DNA of 33,609 nucleotides, from contig WTJD01000281.1 of the NCBI GenBank assembly GCA_011524975.1, positions 1 through 33,609 of the forward strand, in the 5' to 3' direction. The first letter of the stretch is position 1. Every line of letters begins with the position of its first letter. A model generated the notes under the pieces. It was not told the DNA's origin. It ran no database searches and was given only the letters and a program-made list of their open reading frames with translations. This document shows, in pieces, positions 1-9,127 of the stretch. This stretch comes from Lysobacterales bacterium. GTDB taxonomy: Bacteria; Pseudomonadota; Gammaproteobacteria; Xanthomonadales; SZUA-36. The position numbers and the translations under genes were made by a program.

Positions 1-168
1 GGCCAGGGCAGCGCTTCAGCGGCCCAGGAGGTCACCGAACAGTTCGGCATCGAGGTGGTCTCCATTGCGGGCCTCGAGGACATGATCGACTTTCTCGAAC
101 ACGGAGCAGGCGTGGATGTCGACATCGACGCCATTCGGCGGTATCGTGATCGCTATGGCTGCACGTAA
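1..168 (+). CDS. pyrE: Orotate phosphoribosyltransferase, C-terminal fragment (5' end outside window)
   Basis: Frame 1 reads GQGSASAAQEVTEQFGIEVVSIAGLEDMIDFLEHGAGVDVDIDAIRRYRDRYGCT*, resembling the PyrE C-terminus (SA.QEVE..F...V.SI..L.D.I.YL...AI..YR..YG). It is not in the ORF track because its start lies outside the window. Confidence 0.82.
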   Translation, partial: GQGSASAAQEVTEQFGIEVVSIAGLEDMIDFLEHGAGVDVDIDAIRRYRDRYGCT

Positions 169-841
169 ATCGATTGTCTGGCCATCACTGCTCACCCTCT
201 TGGTGGGCCTGGCCGCCGTTCCTGCCGCTCTGGCCCAGGAGAACCTCGTTTATCGCTGGGTGGACGAGGAGGGAAAAGTGCACTACAACACGACGCTGCC
301 GCCAGCGTACGCGAACCGACCTCACCAGATCCTGCGCAACGGGATCGTCATCAAGACCATCGATGACCCCACGGCCCCGGAACTGACACCCGAGCAGATA
401 GAGCAGGAAAAAGAGCAAGCCAACAGCGAAGACGCGCAACGGGAGCGGCAAATGAGAGCGGACCGCCTCTTGGTGCTCAAATATCGGTCTGAGGCGGAAA
501 TTCTGGAAGCGATGCAGGTCGAGATCGACAACCTGGCATATGACTCACGCATCATCGAGCAGGGCCGGCTGAGCGTCATGACTTCACTGACGGGCCAGAT
601 CCGGGAGGCCGCTGATCGGCAGCGTTCCGGCTTGCCGGCAGATTCCGAGATCGGCCAGAACATTGCCCAGCTGCGCGCTCGCCTGGCACAGGGACAGGAG
701 TCCCGAGACAGCCTCGACAAGCGGGAGCGCCAGATTCGCGGTTTGTTCGAGTCGGAACTGAAACGTTATCGATTCCTCCTCGAGGGCGGAGCGCCTGGCG
801 CTATCGACCCTTCCGAGCCGGTCAGCGACACCGGCTCCTGA
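155..841 (+). CDS. DUF4124 domain-containing protein with signal peptide and predicted coiled coil
   Basis: N-terminal hydrophobic segment, then the DUF4124-like motif 'VYRWVDEEGKVHYNTTLPP', then a charged helical region. ATG at 155 (MAARKSIVWPSLL) gives a better signal peptide than the ORF-track start at 116 and overlaps the pyrE stop. Confidence 0.75.
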   Translation: MAARKSIVWPSLLTLLVGLAAVPAALAQENLVYRWVDEEGKVHYNTTLPPAYANRPHQILRNGIVIKTIDDPTAPELTPEQIEQEKEQANSEDAQRERQMRADRLLVLKYRSEAEILEAMQVEIDNLAYDSRIIEQGRLSVMTSLTGQIREAADRQRSGLPADSEIGQNIAQLRARLAQGQESRDSLDKRERQIRGLFESELKRYRFLLEGGAPGAIDPSEPVSDTGS

Positions 842-897
842 TGTGTCCGGTGATGCGCCTGACGCCCGTCGGGCAGGCCTGAGCCGGCTGACCCTCC

Positions 898-1620
898 ATG
901 TACACCCGATGCCCTGAGTGCGACTCTTCCCACGTGGTCAACGCGTCTCTGCTGGCCCAGTCTCGAGGCAGGGTGCGTTGCGGGCGCTGCGGTAAAAAAT
1001 TCGACGCGCTCGAGCAGCTGTTCGATGAATGGCCAGCGCTGGAGGACATGCCCCCACCCGCGGGCACCCGATACCGCCCGCCAGTACTGGGCAGCGCGTC
1101 CGATCTGAGCGCACCTTTCGGCCCCGCGTATGTCCACCACCCCTCCGCCGAGCCATCTTCCGGCTGGTGGAAAGGCGCTTTCGTCGTGATGCTCCTGGTC
1201 ACCGCTGCCAACCTGGCGTGGACCTTCAGAGCGGAGCTTCATTCGATACCGCAGCTCGACGCGGTCATGACGGAGTTCAACTGGATCAGTCCGCCCGAGG
1301 AGAGGGCGTTCGGCGACCCGGCGCAGATTTACGTCATCAGCCGGGACCTGCACTCTCATCCAACGCGCGCGGGCGTGTTGATTCTCAGCACGACTTTCGT
1401 CAGTCACTCCGATCGCGCCCAATCCTGGCCTCTGCTCGAACTCACCTTGTTGGACCTGGATGGAAAAGCGGTGGCCGTCCGCCGGCTGAATGTGGCGGAA
1501 TACCTGCCCGGCCGTGGCGCCGAGGGCGACCTGTTGCGGCCCGGGGTGCATGTTCCGGTGCTGCTGGAGTTCGCCAATCCGGGCAACGAAGCGACCGGAT
1601 TTGAAATTCAGTTTCATTGA
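898..1620 (+). CDS. Zinc-ribbon (MJ0042-type) and DUF3426 domain protein with one transmembrane helix
   Basis: N-terminal CPEC...CGRC zinc ribbon (MYTRCPECDSSHVVNASLLAQSRGRVRCGRCGKKFDAL), central TM segment (AFVVMLLVTAANLAWTF), DUF3426-like C-terminus. Sits upstream of fis, as is common in gammaproteobacteria. Confidence 0.8.
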   Translation: MYTRCPECDSSHVVNASLLAQSRGRVRCGRCGKKFDALEQLFDEWPALEDMPPPAGTRYRPPVLGSASDLSAPFGPAYVHHPSAEPSSGWWKGAFVVMLLVTAANLAWTFRAELHSIPQLDAVMTEFNWISPPEERAFGDPAQIYVISRDLHSHPTRAGVLILSTTFVSHSDRAQSWPLLELTLLDLDGKAVAVRRLNVAEYLPGRGAEGDLLRPGVHVPVLLEFANPGNEATGFEIQFH

Positions 1621-1704
1621 TTGACCTGTCGCAGATGCGCCGGCATCAGCGGTGTGCTAACGTTGCTCATCCACGGATAACGGACACGCTACCACCCCAC
1701 CCTC

Positions 1705-1983
1705 ATGGCGAAAAAATCGCAAACCACCTCGTTGAGGGAAGAAGTCCGCAAAACCATACGGCAATTTCTGGTGGACATGGGCGACACCGAGCCGGAACAT
1801 GTGCATCGGAAGCTGCTCGCCGAGGTTGAGCCCCCCCTGATAGAAGAAGTGCTGTCCTACACCCGTGGCAACCAGTCCCGCGCCGCGCGAATTCTTGGGA
1901 TGACCCGGAACACGCTGCGAACACGCATCCGTCGCTATGGCATACAAACCGGTAAAAAGTCGGCTGTTACGCGGCTCAGGTGA
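1705..1983 (+). CDS. fis: Fis family DNA-binding protein
   Basis: 92 aa with C-terminal HTH 'GNQSRAARILGMTRNTLRTRIRRYGI' characteristic of Fis. Located directly upstream of purH. Confidence 0.88.
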   Translation: MAKKSQTTSLREEVRKTIRQFLVDMGDTEPEHVHRKLLAEVEPPLIEEVLSYTRGNQSRAARILGMTRNTLRTRIRRYGIQTGKKSAVTRLR

Positions 1984-2062
1984 AAACCGGTCGCGGGCGG
2001 GGCTGTTGGGACCGCATCCAAATTCCTTGAATCTCAAAATCTGCTAGCCGGAGAATTTGAAT

Positions 2063-3640
<1,578 letters not shown>

Positions 3641-3757
3641 GGTCTCACACTGACGAACAGATCTTATCGTCGATGGGCCCGCCCGAGCCATTACAATGGC
3701 CGACCAACGGCAAGATGCTGACACGGGGCCCATGGCGAAGCCCCATCCCGGAGAGCT

Positions 3758-5044
3758 ATGAACGTACTTATCATCGGCAATGGAGGGCGTGAACACGCCC
3801 TGGCATGGAAGGTCTCACTTTCATCGCGCGTCACGCGGGTTTTTGTCGCCCCCGGTAACGCGGGCACCGCCCTGGAACCCGGCATTGAAAACGTGCCGCT
3901 GGGCGTAGATGACCACGACGGGCTGCTCGACTTTGCGCGGGAACAGGGTATTGCCCTGACCATTGTCGGGCCCGAGAACCCATTGGCGGCGGGCATCGTC
4001 GATCGATTCAATGACGCCGGTCTCCCCTGTTTTGGTCCGGTCGCGGCCGCCGCTCAGCTGGAAGGATCAAAAGCCTTTGCCAAGGATTTCATGTCACGGC
4101 ATGGCATTCCAACAGCCGCCTACGGTCAGTTCACTGAGATCGAGCCTGCGATAACGTTCATCCGCGCCCACGGCGCACCCATCGTGGTCAAGGCCGATGG
4201 CCTCGCGGCCGGCAAAGGCGTCATCATCGCTCAAACCGAGCAGGAGGCGGAAGCCGCGGTGCGGGATATGCTGGCCGGAAATGCCTTTGGCGACGCCGGG
4301 CACCGCGTGGTGATCGAAGAGTTCCTGACCGGCGAGGAGGCCAGTTTTATCGTCATGGCCGATGGCAAAACGGCCCTGCCCCTGGCCACCAGCCAGGATC
4401 ACAAAGCCGCGCACGATGGCGACACCGGGCCCAACACCGGGGGCATGGGCGCTTATTCGCCCGCACCCGTGGTGGATGCCGACATGCATGAACGCGTGAT
4501 GGAGACGGTTATCCAGCCTACGATCAGGGGGCTGGCGCAGGAGGGCACGCCCTTCACCGGTTTCCTCTACGCGGGCCTGATGATCGGGGCTGATGGCGAA
4601 CCACGGGTGCTGGAGTTCAATGTGCGATTTGGTGACCCGGAGACCCAGCCTGTCATGCTCCGGCTGCGCTCGGACCTGATGGAGCTTTGCCTGGCCGCCC
4701 TGGACGGGCGGCTGCATGAGACCCGGGCGGAATGGGACTCCAGGGCAGCGCTGGGCGTGGTACTGGCGGCCGGCGGTTATCCGGGCAGTTACAACAAGGG
4801 CCACCCGATCTCCGGGCTGGACAGCGCATTCCCTGATCACGTCAAGGTGTTTCATGCCGGCACCGGACTGGAGGGCAGCCAGGTCGTGACTTCCGGCGGC
4901 CGGGTTCTGTGTGTCTGCGCCCTGGGCGATACGGTGGCGGCGGCACAGAGCGAGGCCTACCAGGCCTGCCGGGCGATCAGTTGGCAGGGTCTCTATTTCC
5001 GTCAGGATATTGGCCACCGGGCCGTGGCCAGGGAAAATCGCTGA
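3758..5044 (+). CDS. purD: Phosphoribosylamine-glycine ligase
   Basis: N-terminus 'MNVLIIGNGGREHALAWK', ATP-grasp motifs 'VVKADGLAAGKGVIIA', 'GPNTGGMGAYSPAP', 'NVRFGDPETQP'. Confidence 0.96.
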   Translation: MNVLIIGNGGREHALAWKVSLSSRVTRVFVAPGNAGTALEPGIENVPLGVDDHDGLLDFAREQGIALTIVGPENPLAAGIVDRFNDAGLPCFGPVAAAAQLEGSKAFAKDFMSRHGIPTAAYGQFTEIEPAITFIRAHGAPIVVKADGLAAGKGVIIAQTEQEAEAAVRDMLAGNAFGDAGHRVVIEEFLTGEEASFIVMADGKTALPLATSQDHKAAHDGDTGPNTGGMGAYSPAPVVDADMHERVMETVIQPTIRGLAQEGTPFTGFLYAGLMIGADGEPRVLEFNVRFGDPETQPVMLRLRSDLMELCLAALDGRLHETRAEWDSRAALGVVLAAGGYPGSYNKGHPISGLDSAFPDHVKVFHAGTGLEGSQVVTSGGRVLCVCALGDTVAAAQSEAYQACRAISWQGLYFRQDIGHRAVARENR

Positions 5045-5050
5045 CGCTCA

Positions 5051-7237
5051 ATGGACGTCTCTCACCTGCTTGACGAATTGAACGATGCCCAGCGCGAGGC
5101 CGTTACCGCGGACGACAACCACGTGCTGGTACTGGCGGGCGCGGGCAGCGGAAAGACCCGGGTACTGATACATCGGCTCGCCTGGCTGATCCAGGTGGGT
5201 CATGTCTCTCCCTTGAGCATCCTGGCGGTCACCTTCACCAACAAGGCGGCGGGGGAGATGCGCGAGCGCGCGCAGGACCTGCTGCAGGTTTCCACCCGCC
5301 CGCTCTGGATCGGAACGTTCCACAGCATCGCGCACCGGATGCTACGCATGCATTGGCGCGAAGCGGAGCTGGATGAAAATTTCCAGATCATCGATTCAGA
5401 TGACCAACATCGATTGCTGAGGCGGTTGATCAGGGAGGAAGGACTGGACGAAAACCAGTTCCCTGCGCGTCAAGCTCAGTGGTTCATCAACGCCCGCAAA
5501 GACGAGGGTCAGCGGCCACCGGCCATTGAGCATATGGATCACCCACTGACCGCAGCCTGGGTGCACCTGTACGAGCGCTACCAGTCTCACTGCGAACGCA
5601 CGGGCCTGGTCGACTTTGCCGAACTGCTGCTGCGCGCGCACGAACTCTGGCTCAAGCAACCGGACTTGCTGGGGCATTATCGCCGCCGGCTGACCCACCT
5701 GCTGGTAGACGAATTCCAGGACACCAACACCATTCAATATGCCTGGATCCGCATGCTGGCCGGCGACACCGGGCAGGTGTTCGTGGTTGGAGATGACGAC
5801 CAGTCAATCTATGGGTGGCGCGGGGCCAGGGTGGAAAACGTAGAGTTTTTCGTCCGCGATTTCCCTCGGGTACAGACCGTCAGGCTGGAACAGAACTACA
5901 GATCCACCGGTAACATCCTCGCGGCAGCCAATGCCCTCATTGCAAACAATGAGGGTCGAATGGGTAAAAACCTCTGGACCGCGGGCGAGGAAGGACAACC
6001 CATCCAGGTCTACGCGGCGTTCAATGAGCAAGAAGAAGCGCGATTCGTGGTCGAGCGGATAGAGCGCTGGATGAGCGAGGGGCGCCGGGCAGAGCAGGCC
6101 GCCATCGTGTACCGGACCACGGCGCAATCGAGGCTTTTCGAAGAGTATTTGCTGAAGGCATCGATTCCCTACCGGGTCTATGGCGGACTGCGCTTTTTCG
6201 AACGCGCCGAGATCAGGGATGCCCTGGCTTACCTGCGCATGCTGCATAACCCGAACGACGATGCCGCTTTCGAGCGGATCATCAACACCCCGAGCCGGGG
6301 CATCGGGCAGAAAACGGTCTCGCTGTTGCGCCTGCAGGCGCGGGAAACCGGCTTGCCCCTCTGGCAGGCCGCTATCGAGTGCGTCAAACAGGACACGCTG
6401 AACGGCCGCGCAAAAAATGCCGTCAGCGCCTTCCTCGAACTCATCAGCGCCATGCGGGAACGGATGTCAGACTGGACGCTGGGCAACCAGGTGGAGGGGG
6501 TCATCGAGCAGAGCGAACTGGTTCGGCACTACGAAAAAGAACCGCGGGAGAAAATGGAAGCCAGGGTCGAAAACCTGCGCGAGTTGACCAACGCTGCGGA
6601 GTCCTTCGTGCTGACCGCCGAGGATGAGGAAGCGGGCCTCAGCCCCATGCAGTCGTTTTTGAGCCACGCCGCGCTGGAGGCCGGAGAGACCCAGGGTGAG
6701 GCCTGGGATGACTGCGTACAATTGATGACGCTCCACTCTGCGAAAGGCCTGGAGTTTCCACTGGTATTCATGGTGGGTCTGGAAGACGGACTGTTTCCCC
6801 ACCAGCGCTCTGTGCAGGAGTCGGGCGGCCGCCTGGAGGAAGAGCGGAGACTGTGTTACGTCGGCATGACCCGGGCCCGCGAATTACTGTACCTGAGCTA
6901 CGCGGAAGTCAGACGCATGTTCGGTTCCGAATCGCACAGCCGGCCCTCTCGCTTCCTGGATGAGATCCCGGCACAGCTGATAGAAGAAATTCGCCCCCGC
7001 ATGGGAACGCGCAGCCCGTGGGTCAGCGCCCGGCCCGCCGTGGCCTCCCGCGGCGGTGGGCTCGGGGAGCCAGGGCAGCCCTTCCGGCTTGGCCAGACGG
7101 TGCGGCATCGGAAATTTGGTGAAGGCACGGTGGTCACTTTCGAGGGATCCGGCGAACATGCTCGCGTCCAGGTGAATTTCTTCGATGCCGGTCCCAAGTG
7201 GCTGGTGCTGGCCTATGCCAACCTTGAATCCGACTGA
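5051..7237 (+). CDS. uvrD: ATP-dependent DNA helicase II, UvrD type
   Basis: SF1A helicase motifs 'VLAGAGSGKTRVL', 'AVTFTNKAAGEM', 'LLVDEFQDTNTIQY', 'GDDDQSIYGWRGA', 'QNYRST', 'MTLHSAKGLEFPLVFMVGLEDGLFPH'. The C-terminal 'GQTVRHRKFGEGTV' is as in UvrD. Confidence 0.93.
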   Translation: MDVSHLLDELNDAQREAVTADDNHVLVLAGAGSGKTRVLIHRLAWLIQVGHVSPLSILAVTFTNKAAGEMRERAQDLLQVSTRPLWIGTFHSIAHRMLRMHWREAELDENFQIIDSDDQHRLLRRLIREEGLDENQFPARQAQWFINARKDEGQRPPAIEHMDHPLTAAWVHLYERYQSHCERTGLVDFAELLLRAHELWLKQPDLLGHYRRRLTHLLVDEFQDTNTIQYAWIRMLAGDTGQVFVVGDDDQSIYGWRGARVENVEFFVRDFPRVQTVRLEQNYRSTGNILAAANALIANNEGRMGKNLWTAGEEGQPIQVYAAFNEQEEARFVVERIERWMSEGRRAEQAAIVYRTTAQSRLFEEYLLKASIPYRVYGGLRFFERAEIRDALAYLRMLHNPNDDAAFERIINTPSRGIGQKTVSLLRLQARETGLPLWQAAIECVKQDTLNGRAKNAVSAFLELISAMRERMSDWTLGNQVEGVIEQSELVRHYEKEPREKMEARVENLRELTNAAESFVLTAEDEEAGLSPMQSFLSHAALEAGETQGEAWDDCVQLMTLHSAKGLEFPLVFMVGLEDGLFPHQRSVQESGGRLEEERRLCYVGMTRARELLYLSYAEVRRMFGSESHSRPSRFLDEIPAQLIEEIRPRMGTRSPWVSARPAVASRGGGLGEPGQPFRLGQTVRHRKFGEGTVVTFEGSGEHARVQVNFFDAGPKWLVLAYANLESD

Positions 7238-8097
7238 TGGACTCCGGCCGGGAAAGACCACTGAACACCCGATCAGGCCGCTTTGCGGCGCTTGAGTGGC
7301 GCAACTCGGCCGGCCCGCGCACCCTTTGCCTGCATGGCTGGCTCGACAACGCGGCGTCATTCATTCCGTTGGCCCAACAGCTGCAGCCGCTGGACCTGGT
7401 GGCGCTGGACCTCGCCGGACACGGCCATTCCCAGCACCGTCCACGCGGCACCAAATATTACTTCATGGATAACCTCTGGGACCTGGACGCCGTGCTGGAC
7501 GAACTGGGCTGGCCGGACTGCCACCTGCTGGGTCACTCCATGGGAGGCGGGGTGGCCTGCATGTTCGCGGCCGCCGCCCCCGAACGTGTCCGGAAACTGG
7601 TGCTGCTCGACGGACTGGGGCAGGTATCGGCCAGGCCGGAAGAGGCGCTGGAACGATTGCGGAAATCGCGCGATTCCGTCCGCAACGCAACCCGGAAATT
7701 GCGCGAGTTCCCGGACATCAAGGCAGCGGTGGCCGCGCGGCAAGCGGTTTCTCAACTGTCGGATATGTCCGCCCGGTTGCTGTGCGAAAGATCATTGGAA
7801 CCCTTCCAGGACCACTTTCGCTGGCGCACCGACCCGGCCCTGAACTGGCACTCGCCATCGCTGATGTCCGAACAGCAGGTGCTCGCGCTGCTCGCCGCCA
7901 TCGAGGCGCCCACCCTGTGCCTGACGGCGCGGCCCCTGGTCCGCTGGATCGACCCCGATGCCGCGCGACGGCGTTTGGAAACCGTACCGGATTGCCGTAA
8001 CCTCTGGATCGAGGGACACCACCACTTTCACATGGAATCAGCTGTCGAAATCGCGCCCGCGATTCTGGATTTTCTACTTGGCAAGGAGACGGATTGA
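7237..8097 (+). CDS. Alpha/beta hydrolase fold protein
   Basis: 'LHGWLDNAASFIPLA' oxyanion region, 'LDLAGHGHS', nucleophile elbow 'LLGHSMGGGVA', C-terminal catalytic His region 'IEGHHHFHME'. Its start shares a base with the uvrD stop. Confidence 0.85.
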   Translation: MDSGRERPLNTRSGRFAALEWRNSAGPRTLCLHGWLDNAASFIPLAQQLQPLDLVALDLAGHGHSQHRPRGTKYYFMDNLWDLDAVLDELGWPDCHLLGHSMGGGVACMFAAAAPERVRKLVLLDGLGQVSARPEEALERLRKSRDSVRNATRKLREFPDIKAAVAARQAVSQLSDMSARLLCERSLEPFQDHFRWRTDPALNWHSPSLMSEQQVLALLAAIEAPTLCLTARPLVRWIDPDAARRRLETVPDCRNLWIEGHHHFHMESAVEIAPAILDFLLGKETD

Positions 8098-8810
8098 TGT
8101 ACCCGGTAAAAACAGATATTCCCCCCCGCGAGCGGCTGATATTTGCACTCGATGTGCCGGACACAAAAGCCGCGTTGGAACTCATCGATCAGCTGGATGA
8201 TTCGGTAGCGTTCTACAAGCTGGGCCTGGAGATGTTTCTGTCGGGTGGGTATTTCGAGCTTTTGTCCGAACTCAAGTCGCGGGGAAAACGGGTGTTTGCC
8301 GATCTCAAACTGTTCGACATTCCGGCAACCGTCGCCGCGGCCGTTCGTCAGCTGGCCAACCACGACATCGATTTCTGCACCGTGCACGGCAACGATGGCA
8401 TGCTCAGGGCAGCCGCCGCGGAAAAGCGCGAGATGAAAATCCTGGCAGTGACCGCACTGACCAGTCTCGATCAGGGAGATCTTCAGGACCTCGGATTCCA
8501 GTGTGACGTTCGAGCGCTCGTGCTTTCCAGGGCCCGGCGCGCGTTAACGGCCGGTTGCGATGGCGTGGTGTCCTCCGGGCTGGAGGTACCCGCCTTGCGC
8601 GAGGACGTCGATCACGCACTGGTGACCGTCTGCCCCGGCATTCGGCCGGTCGAGAATGACGATGACCAGGAGCGCGTGGTCTCGCCCGGCCAGGCCATTC
8701 GAAACGGCGCCGATTACCTGGTCGTGGGCCGTCCGATACGAGACGCCGAGAGCCCCAGGGAAGCCGCAGAGCTTATCCAGGCGCAAATATTACAAGCGCT
8801 TCCATCCTGA
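8097..8810 (+). CDS. pyrF: Orotidine 5'-phosphate decarboxylase
   Basis: 'LIFALDVPDTKAALELIDQL', active site 'KRVFADLKLFDIPATV', 'VCPGIRP', 'ADYLVVGRPI'. ATG at 8097 overlaps the upstream TGA by one base; the track's 8094 start is a TTG. Confidence 0.94.
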   Translation: MYPVKTDIPPRERLIFALDVPDTKAALELIDQLDDSVAFYKLGLEMFLSGGYFELLSELKSRGKRVFADLKLFDIPATVAAAVRQLANHDIDFCTVHGNDGMLRAAAAEKREMKILAVTALTSLDQGDLQDLGFQCDVRALVLSRARRALTAGCDGVVSSGLEVPALREDVDHALVTVCPGIRPVENDDDQERVVSPGQAIRNGADYLVVGRPIRDAESPREAAELIQAQILQALPS

Positions 8811-8868
8811 TCATTCGACCTTGCTTTTCGTCATGCCCCGATCAGGGGGCATGCCCCTGAATAAGCAG

Positions 8869-8898
8869 TTGACAAATCTTAATCAGTTACATTACGAT
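8869..8898 (+). promoter_or_regulatory. Candidate sigma70-type promoter (TTGACA-N18-TACGAT)
   Basis: Perfect -35 TTGACA at 8869-8874, -10-like TACGAT at 8893-8898, 18-nt spacer, in the pyrF-plsB gap. An inverted repeat AGTTAC (8885-8890)/GTAACT (8905-8910) straddles the -10. Confidence 0.5.
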
Positions 8899-8975
8899 AC
8901 GCCCGTAACTTAATAATAGCATTGACTAAATACAGATTTTTTATCCAACCGATCCTCTCCGGCTCCGCCGGATTT

Positions 8976-9009
8976 CCGGGCAGGCTACGCGCCTAGCCCG
9001 GATTTTTTT
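8976..9009 (+). terminator. Rho-independent terminator
   Basis: CCGGGCAGGC-TACGC-GCCTAGCCCGG stem-loop (one bulged base) followed by GATTTTTTT (T7 at 9003-9009). Confidence 0.8.
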
Positions 9010-9127
9010 ATCTGCCGCTCGCCCGCTGCGCTGTGCTAATGTAATCGCCCGATTGCGAACATGAGCCAGGCGGGATTGCGTGGCATCCTGTCCCGCCCCA
9101 GCGAAACACGCCGAGCAGCGCCCGATA

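Noticed and set aside
766-1617. 283-aa minus-strand ORF opposite the zinc-ribbon/DUF3426 gene
   Set aside because: Same shadow-ORF logic; the plus-strand protein has a clear CxxC zinc ribbon and TM segment.
1617-1829. 70-aa ORF between the DUF3426 gene and fis
   Set aside because: Overlaps fis in another frame, no recognisable features; most likely non-coding leader.
4094-5017. 307-aa minus-strand ORF opposite purD
   Set aside because: Antisense shadow of a confidently identified CDS in GC-rich DNA; translation has no recognisable domain.
8121-8127. C7 run near the start of pyrF as a phase-variation tract
   Set aside because: Short run within an intact essential-type biosynthetic gene; expected occasionally in GC-rich DNA.
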